Part shown: in pieces, positions 53,060-60,000 of the stretch | Position numbering within the stretch: position 1 is the first letter of the stretch | Layout: the number at the start of each line of letters is the position of its first letter | From: Mesostigma viride | Lineage: Eukaryota > Streptophyta > Mesostigmatophyceae > Mesostigmatales > Mesostigmataceae | Direction: 5' to 3' | Assembly: GCA_009746045.1 (NCBI GenBank) | Contig: RPFO01000213.1 | Location: 730,564 to 790,563, forward strand | DNA length: 60,000 bases | Made by a program: the position numbers and the translations under genes | Notes under the pieces: model-generated | The model's database searches: none | The model's input: the letters and a program-made list of their open reading frames with translations, nothing else | What the model was told of the DNA's origin: nothing

Positions 53060-54260
53060 CACCATTGGTTTATTTGAGCTTTCCCTTGATATGATGATGT
53101 GAAAAGACTGCAATGTGCTGAGCCAACCATGGTTGACATGGTTGACTGCATGCAAGCTTTGTATGCCATGATCTCCTTGGTTCCTTGCCCTCCATCGTTC
53201 CAGTTTGTTGCCCATCTCAGGTAGGGCAGTTAAGGAGTCGCTGCAGTGTTGATTAGCTTGGTTGGCATAAACCTTAACACTCTAACCTGGGAGAAACATA
53301 GAAAATGCTGATTAGGCATTTTAGTGCCATCATCATTATTGCTATTCACATGCTTATAAGTCTGGCCATGCTCGAGGGACGGAGAAGGGGTATGAGGTGT
53401 GTGGCCACCCATTTGTATTTCATAACATATTAAGCATGTATTTGATGCATGTTGGATGGCATGCAAAGTGTAATTGTGTTTACTTGGTTACTGAGTGGTC
53501 CTTAGCGCCTTGTCAGGTGGTCGTCTAGGAAACCCATCAGTGCGTGCCACAGTGACCCCCGACCTTGAGCATGTGTCGTCATCAGTGAGCAAGAGTTAGA
53601 GGTGCTTTTGGTCGTAGATTTGCTGAGTTCTTGGCATGAAGTTTACAAGGTAACCTTGGGTTGAGTATAGTGTATGCTCTCTTGGCATGTATGCCTAGCG
53701 ATCGTGTTGCTATGCTTGCGCTGGCAAGGTTGGCCATGCCGAGGGCAGGTGAGGGCAGATGAGGTGCCTAGGCATTTGCTTATGTTTTGTGATCGAGTAG
53801 GGCATGCTTTCAGGCTTTTTGGATGGAAAACATCATGCCTAAGTGGCCTTGTACAAAGAAAAACCTTTTTTAGCGGTCGCGCGAGTGGCATCTGCCAAAC
53901 GCAATAACTTGAGCTAGGGTTGTCCGATGGACCTCAAACTTGGACCGTGGCTTGGAACGCCCGTGCCGAAATTTAATAGTGCTTTTTGGCTTGATCTGAC
54001 AAGTTTATGAATTGTTAAGTGAAAAAAATCGCGTTTTTGGCGCCACGGGCTATTTTTTGAACGGCGGTGTCCATATGCCCCATGTAAGTTGCTGTTTGCG
54101 ATGTCCCGGGACGTTACTACGTAGCTTGTGCTTTTTGGGTCAAACTGTTTTGTGGATTGGCTGGGGCATAACCAGCCCTAGTTAGCGTCTTTTGCTATTT
54201 ATAGCGCATTATTGGTGTATATATGGGGGTAGCTTCGCCCAGTTTGCTACCGGCCCTACT
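53060..54260. other. No gene recognised
   Basis: Moderate-GC sequence without repeats of note until CCCAGTTTGCTACCGGC begins at 54238, which leads into the 170-bp monomers. Confidence 0.5.
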
Positions 54261-54770
54261 CCGTGGCAGCTTGGCCCAGTTTGCTACCGGCTGGCACACG
54301 TTTTCAGTGAATTTTGGGCTCCAGATTTAAATGCAACGTGCGGTTTGAGGCAGGGGAAAACATGCGTGGACGATAGGAATTATAGCACCGGCGGGCTTCA
54401 AAGTGCCGGACGGCAGGCGGTACCACCATTCCGTGGCAGCTTGGCCCAGTTTGCTACCGGCTGGCACACGTTTTCAGTGAATTTTGGGCTCCAGATTTAA
54501 ATGCAACGTGCGGTTTGAGGCAGGGGAAAACATGCGTGGACGATAGGAATTATAGCACCGGCGGGCTTCAAAGTGCCGGACGGCAGGCGGTACCACCATT
54601 CCGTGGCAGCTTGGCCCAGTTTGCTACCGGCTGGCACACGTTTTCAGTGAATTTTGGGCTCCAGATTTAAATGCAACGTGCGGTTTGAGGCAGGGGAAAA
54701 CATGCGTGGACGATAGGAATTATAGCACCGGCGGGCTTCAAAGTGCCGGACGGCAGGCGGTACCGCGACC
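54261..54770 (+). repeat. Three tandem 170-bp monomers upstream of the LINE
   Basis: CCGTGGCAGCTTGGCCCAGT starts at 54261, 54431 and 54601, exactly 170 bp apart, with near-identical units ending CGGCAGGCGGTACC. They lie directly upstream of the LINE coding region. Reiterated 5' monomers act as internal promoters in some LINEs, so the same is suggested here. Confidence 0.9.
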
Positions 54771-54871
54771 GCAGCGCGTTGGGGGGCTGCCGCCCCCCAA
54801 ACCCCCCGCGTGGGGGCTCCGCCCCCCACACCCCCCGCCCCCCCCCTCGGTGGCTGCCACGCCTGCCCTGA

Positions 54872-57800
54872 TTGTTCATGGACGACCCACGACCCCCTTC
54901 GCCCAACGGCTCCCCCGCTCCCCGGTTGGCGCCTCGGCGGTCCTCTCGGCTTGCGGCCCTTCTTGCGGAGGTGGGCGACCCGGCTGCGGGGGGCTCGGGC
55001 GCCCCGGTCTCCCCCTCCTTGGTCTGCGAGGTCTGCCGGAGCGGGCACCGCGGGCACCACATGTTAGTTTGTGATGCTTGCAATTCCGGGTGGCACTTGC
55101 AGTGTCTTACTCCCCGGCTCTACCGGGTCCCGCCGGGCTCCTGGACGTGCCCGCGCTGTCCCCCCCGGCGGGCCCCCGGGCTGCCCTCCCCGCTGGGTGC
55201 TCCGGCCCCCTGCCCCGTGTGCCCCCCTGCCGAGGCCCTCGGGGCGGGCCGTGGCCTGCCCGATGGGGCCGCCGTTGCTCGGGCCCTGGCGCCCTCGGCC
55301 CCGGGGCCCCACCCGTCGCCTGGCCCCGCCGACGGGGGCGCGGCGCTGTCGCCTGGGCTGGCCCGGCCGACCCCCGGCGGGCCTGGCGACCCCGGCGCCC
55401 GCCCCCGGCCCCTCGCTCCCCGACGCTCTGGCCTCCCTTCCCCCGGCCGCGGTTGGCCACCCAGCCGCCACCCCCGTCCTTGCCGCGTGGGACGGCGGCC
55501 CCCGGGCCCACGCGTTCACCTCGTGGCCGCCCTCGCACATTGTCGGCGTGGTGGGCCGCGCCACCTTTTCTTGGGCGTACTGCCCTTTGTTGCTGGACGC
55601 GGTCGGGCTCCAGGCCGCCTTCCCCTCGCTCCCTAGGCCCCCGGCCTTCCTGGCCCTAGTTGCGCAGGTGCGGGCGACATTTCTTTCCGCCGCCCCCCGG
55701 TGACGGCCTCGACTCTTTGGGGGTATGTCTTGGAAGGATATCACGCCGGCTGCCGGCTGCCGTGGCATCTCCCGGCCGCCCGGCAGGAAGAGCTGCTTTC
55801 CCTGGACGAGCGGGTGGGTCAGGAGGTGGTCGAGTTCGTCACGGCGGTGGCTCGAGACGCACAGGTCTCGGTGCGGGCGGCCTACCTCGCGGGCGGCGCC
55901 GACCTGGGCCTCATGTCCCCGCGGCAGCTTCGCCTCTTCTTGGACGCCCAGGCCCCGCCTCCCGGCCCGGTTGCCAGTGGGGGCTTTCTCATCACCTCCC
56001 TCAGCCTGGCGCAGGCCGCCATGCTGCGTGTGGAGTTCGGGGCCCCCATCGCGGTTCAGGGCGGCCAGGCCATCTTGGTGGACTCGGCCGGGCGCGCCCA
56101 GCCCCTAACCGCGGGGACGCCTGTTTCTGCCTTCCTCCACGACATCCTGGAGTTGGCAGGCATCCCGCACGAATGGCACCCCGCGGCTGACCAACCGGTC
56201 GGCATCCTCTCGCGCGCCCAGATTGCCGCTCTCCCGGGTTGCTGGGAGGCCGGCTGGGACCCGCCCCCCCTCATGTCCGGTCCCTTCTGGAGGGGGACGA
56301 CCCCGAGTCGGGCTCCTGTGCCATCTGCCTTGAGCCCTTCCGGCCGGGGGATGGCTTGTGTCGCCTGCCCGCGTGCGGCCACACATTCCATCAAGCGTGC
56401 ATCGCGCGCAGCTTGCTCCACTCCGTGCCGCGCTGCCCGTTGTGCCGGGCTGTTGTGCCGCCCCCTGGGACTGCGCTTCCTCTCGGCCCGCCCCCGGTCT
56501 CGCTGGGTCCCCTGCCGGGTCCCCACCGGGCCCCGGGGCCAGCTGCCTCCCCGACCCCTCGGCCTCCGCCCCCGGCCTCGTTGCCGGGGCCTGGGGTGGT
56601 CGCGGGCGCGCTGGCGAGTCCCCCTGGGAGGGGCGCCGGCGTTCTCGATCCCCCTCCGCTGGGGGTCTCCCCGGTGGGCACTGCCTCCTCCGTGGCCCCG
56701 GCGGGCCTGCCGGGCGCTGGTCGGGTCGTGGTGCGCGCGCCTGCCGGCCCGGCTGGGGAGACGCCGCAGGCCCCACGTCCTGCCTTTGCTGGCGCCGCTC
56801 CCCGCCACTCAGCGCCCGCCGACGGCCTTCACCGGTGTGCCGTGCTGCTTCCCACGGGGTCCCCGTGTGCGGGTGTGTTCCACAACCGTAACCTCCTCTG
56901 CCAGCACCTTCGCGCTGTGCACCCCGATCTCGGCGCGGCGGATCTGCAGGCCATGAGCTGTTACCGGTGCCCGGAAGCTCACTGCCAGCGGGTGTACTCC
57001 ATTCACGGGCGCGCTCAGCACGCGCGCGCCTGTGTTGCTCAACGGCCCCTCAACCGGCCAGCAGTCCCGGCCCCCTCCCCCCTCCCGCCTCGGCTCCCAC
57101 CGGCTCCCAGCCCCCGCCGCCCGACTACTCGGCCAGTTGGCGTTGGCTTGACACGGTTCCCTGGGATGCATGCGCCATCAACCCGACGTCTACCCTGACC
57201 GACCTCCCCCACCGCGCGCGTAGCCTTTTCGCGCAATGTGCAATCGTTTCTCTCCGGCGCATGCACGCCGCTCCGGACGACCCGCTGGGCTTTAAACTGC
57301 ACATGGTGACCCCCCGCCTGCTCCTCACCCCTCTCGGGCGTGGTGTGCGCGGCCTCCAGGGTGCGGTTATTGCCCGTTGCCGACGCTTTCTGCAGGGGGA
57401 CTGGGAGGGGCTGTTTGGCGTGCCGCCCCCGCGCACGGCCCGGCTGTCGGGGGAGGTCAACTTCGAGCGGGTGGCCGCCGACGTCATCCGCCTCGTCCGC
57501 GAGGGGCAGCTCAGCCGGGCCATGACCCGCTTGGAAATGGCCAAGCTCGCCCCCGCCAATGCGGCTACCCTGGCGGCCTTGGAGGCTCTTCACCCTGCGG
57601 AGCCCGGATTCCAGCTGCCCGTGCCGGACCCCCTGCCGGCCCCCCTCCGGCTGGACCGCGACTGCTTCCTGGAGGTGATGCGTGCGGTCCCGCGGGCTTC
57701 CTCTACCGGGCCGTCGGGCTGGCGCTACGAGCACTTGGAGGTCCTGGTGGGGCATGGGGGCGAGGACATTCTCTTTGACACCCTCATTGACCTGGCGGCT

Positions 57801-57880
57801 GGTCGCGTTCCTCCCGCTGCGCGCGAGTGGTTAGCGGGCGCTCGCCTCCTCGCTCTGCTCAAGGGTGTCTTGCCCCCCCC
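54872..57880 (+). pseudogene. LINE N-terminal region: PHD, unknown domain, RING, zinc fingers
   Basis: PHD finger at 55024-55162 (CEVCRSGH, CDACNSGWHLQC, WTCPRC). From 55700 to 56280 a well-formed protein of unknown fold (RQEELLSLDERVGQEVVEFV, FLHDILELAGIPHEWH). RING-H2 finger at 56317-56446 (CAICLEPF, CGHTFHQACI, CPLC). Two Cys/His fingers at 56830-57030 (CAVLLPTGSPCAGVF..HLRAVH, CYRCPEAHC..H). Then a pre-RT helical region to 57880. Registers differ between blocks, as noted for the element. PHD binds histone tails and RING domains are usually ubiquitin ligases in known proteins; in this element they are only predicted. Confidence 0.7.
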
Positions 57881-60000
57881 GAGGGCAAGGTGCGCCCGAT
57901 CGCCTGCGGTGAGGTGCTCCGCAAGCTCGTGGGCAAAGTGATCTGCCGCCAAAAGGCGCCCGAGCTCCGTGCCTTTTTCTGCCCGCCCCTCGCAGCGGGT
58001 GAGACCTCGGTGGCGGCCCAGCTGGGGGTGACGACTCCAGGCGGGGCGGATATCCTCATCCATTCGGTGCAGGCCTACCTCGAGGCCCACCCCACCCACG
58101 CTGTCGTCAAGGTCGACTGCCACAACGCGTTCAACAGTCTGTCCCGCGCCAGCATGTTTGCGGCCGTCATGGAGTCCTTCGAGGACTTGTACGCTTGGAC
58201 AGCCGTGTGCTACGGCCAGCCCGGCCAACTGGTTCACATCATGGAGGACGGCACTCGCGGCGGCCTGCTGTCGCGGTCGGGCACCCAGCAAGGGGACCCC
58301 CTGGGACCCCTGTACTTTGCCGCCCCCCTCCAGGGTTGCCTCCAAGCGGTCCATGCTGCCCACCCGGCGGTCGCTATTCAGGCCTACTTGGATGATATCT
58401 ACCTTCTGGGCCCTGTGCCGGACACCACCGCGGCTCTGCTGGCACTGCAGACCGCGGTGGCCGACATCAACCTCCAGTTGACCCTTGCCAAGTGCGCGGT
58501 GTACTCGCCCCAAGGTGATTGCTCCGGCTTTCCGCCCCAGCTCTTGGGCCGGGACGAGCGCCTCCATGGGTTGGATGTCCTCGGCGTTCCGGTTGGCGAC
58601 CCCGCGTTTGTCATCGATGCTCTGCGGGCCGCCCTCGAGGCACGCACTGAGGTACTGCCCTTGATTGCGCGCCTTCATGATTCGCAGACCAAGGGTCTGC
58701 TTCTGTGGTTTTGCGCTCACCCTCGCGTCGTTCACTGGCTCCGGGGCGCTCTTCCGTCTCAGGTCCGGCTGGCCGCCGAGGGCCACGACGAACGCATCCA
58801 GTCGGCCTTGGCGCAGCTGGTCCCGGGCCCCGACCTCCCGCCACATGCTATTCGCATTGCCTCCCTGCCTGCACGGATGGGTGGCTGCGGTCTGACTCGT
58901 GCCGCCCGGCTGGCCCCAGCAGCCTTTTTGGGCTCCGTCGCTCAGTCGTGGGCGGAAAGCTGCCGGCTCCTGCCCCTTTTGGCAACGGCAGCGCCTGACC
59001 TCCTGGACCCCAGCAGCCCTTTGCCCTTCGTCACCGCCATCCAGGAGGCCTATGCTGAGATCCAGCAGGCCTGTTCTCCCGTCCGTGCCGCTCAGGCGGT
59101 ACAGCGCCACCTCCCTCGCGGCACTCCCTCGGTCGCCTCCGTTCAATCTCCCGCCGCATTCCCTGCTCGCGTCATCGATAAACACCAGAAAACCTACGCG
59201 GGTATTCTGCACACGGCTGATTGGATTGCTCTTTTCGCGGACCTCAACGCCCAGGGACGTGCGTGGCTGTTCTCGCTTTCCTTGCGGAGTGTGGGCTCGG
59301 CGTACCTTCGTGCTCTTCCCATGGCCCCCCCATTCGCCTTGGCTCCCAGCCACTACTCGGTGGCGCTCCGGCACCAGCTATTTGCCCCGCAGCCTCTTGT
59401 TCCGGCCGGGCGGCCTTGTGGTAGCTGTGGGCAGCCGCTGGATCCCACGGGGACTCACTACCTTGCCTGCATGGGGGGCCAACAGAATCAGAATTGGTAT
59501 TTGTATTTGCACACTGTCCTCCTGACGGTGGTGCTCGCCATGATTCGGTCGGTTTTCCCCCACGCGAACATCCGGTCCGAGGATGCGGATGGCGCTGCCT
59601 TCTATTCCCCCAACCACCGGCCTGACATCGTGGTGCTGGACTTTGAGGGGGGTGGCCGGCATCTGCTTATTGACGTTTCGGTGGCGCGGCCCTTGGCTCT
59701 TAGCCACGTGGCTGGGGCCTCCCTCACGGCAGGTTACACGGCGGACCGGGCGGAGCGGGCCAAGCTCCTGGCCTACGGCGACGTCGGGCACCATCGTGTG
59801 GTGCCCTTTGTCCTGGAGGAGTTTGGGGCCATGGGGCCCCTGACCTCCGCCTTCTTCAAGGAGTGTTGCCGGCTCCGGGAGGACCGGCTGGACCTGGAGG
59901 GCCAGCGGGCCCCATGGTCGGCGCGGACCTGGACGTCATATTGGCGTCAGCGCTTGTCGGTGGCGCTGACTCGGGCCATGGCTGACATCATGCTCCGCCG
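57881..60000 (+). CDS. LINE reverse transcriptase and restriction-like endonuclease (partial, runs off window)
   Basis: Open from EGKVRPIACGEVLRKLVGK (57881). RT motifs: KVDCHNAFNSL, QQGDPLGPL (about 58286) and AYLDDIYLL (58384-58395), the catalytic pair intact. Further on is the CCHC knuckle CGSCGQ..THYLAC (59416-59470), then RPDIVVLD and LLIDVSV (59619-59680), the PD..D pattern of a restriction-like endonuclease as in R2/NeSL/Utopia-type LINEs. A C8 run at 57873-57880 breaks the link to the upstream frame; one more C would join LLKGVLPPP to EGKVRP. Copies 1 and 3 are its 3' parts. Confidence 0.88.

Larger units (their letters stand above)
54771..60000 (+). mobile_element. Most complete LINE copy (RLE type with PHD and RING fingers), open at window end
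   Basis: GC-rich element continuing the 170-bp monomers. It encodes PHD finger, an unknown domain, RING finger, C2H2-type fingers, RT, CCHC and restriction-like endonuclease. The N-terminal half changes register several times (near 55440, 55700, 56280, 57080), mainly in C-runs, so it is either decayed or affected by homopolymer errors. The RT-endonuclease part is open to 60000. No APE endonuclease is seen. Confidence 0.85.

Noticed and set aside
57725-59374. 549-codon minus-strand open frame
   Set aside because: It is antisense to the intact reverse transcriptase; GC-rich codon use keeps the opposite frame open. The same shadow occurs behind copies 1 and 3.

Overview
This window looks like a transposon-dense segment of a eukaryotic nuclear genome, most likely a photosynthetic one (a green alga or relative), but the species cannot be named from sequence alone. 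The grounds are GT-AG introns whose phases close exactly, an initiator-Met-type primer-binding site like those of plant retroelements, a short TTTAGGG-type repeat near 24.9 kb, very long microsatellites, and an almost complete lack of recognisable single-copy cellular genes. Nearly everything that reads as protein belongs to a mobile element.

Layout. 1-2.9 kb: 5' part of a minus-strand LTR retrotransposon (gag-like ORF running off the left edge, leader, putative 584-bp LTR). 2.9-6.2 kb: dispersed repeats, a (GTA)/(GTT)/(GGT) tract of about 0.8 kb and a CAGG tract. 6.6-19.7 kb: a candidate 13-kb CACTA-like DNA transposon whose ends are arrays of ACTATGTACTC palindromes. It holds a protein kinase gene and a five-exon gene for a predicted 1,199-aa transposase, and that gene is itself split by a young 2-kb non-autonomous LTR element with 5-bp target duplications. 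20-21.5 kb: a three-exon gene for an acidic protein of unknown function. 21.9-27.9 kb: a second, non-coding-looking element bounded by a perfect 40-bp inverted repeat and arrays of GTTAC palindromes; its interior is packed with satellites and hairpins. 27.9-29.6 kb: a 5'-truncated LINE. 29.8-33.8 kb: a three-exon gene for a transposase-like protein of about 1,053 aa, accompanied by ten copies of a palindrome centred on CTGCAG. 34-36 kb: a small MITE and fragments.

36-48 kb is a three-level nest. A decayed copia-type element on the plus strand is split by a 9.4-kb copia-type element on the minus strand (473-bp LTRs, GACCC duplication). The gag gene of that second element is split in turn by a 1.7-kb element flanked by TTAA. 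The copia lineage is odd: protease lies between integrase and reverse transcriptase, the RT active site reads HGDD, and the protease reads DTQA. 48-54 kb holds degraded ORFs, a tRNA-like sequence and a third LINE fragment with a 14-bp target duplication. 54.2-60 kb is the most complete LINE copy: three 170-bp monomers upstream, then PHD finger, RING finger, zinc fingers, RT, CCHC and a restriction-like endonuclease, open to the window end.

How the parts relate. Four unrelated element families each carry their own short palindrome reiterated near their ends or in their introns; these are the best candidates for transposase-binding or regulatory sites. Insertions into insertions give a relative order of events, and in two cases removing the insert restores an exact reading frame.
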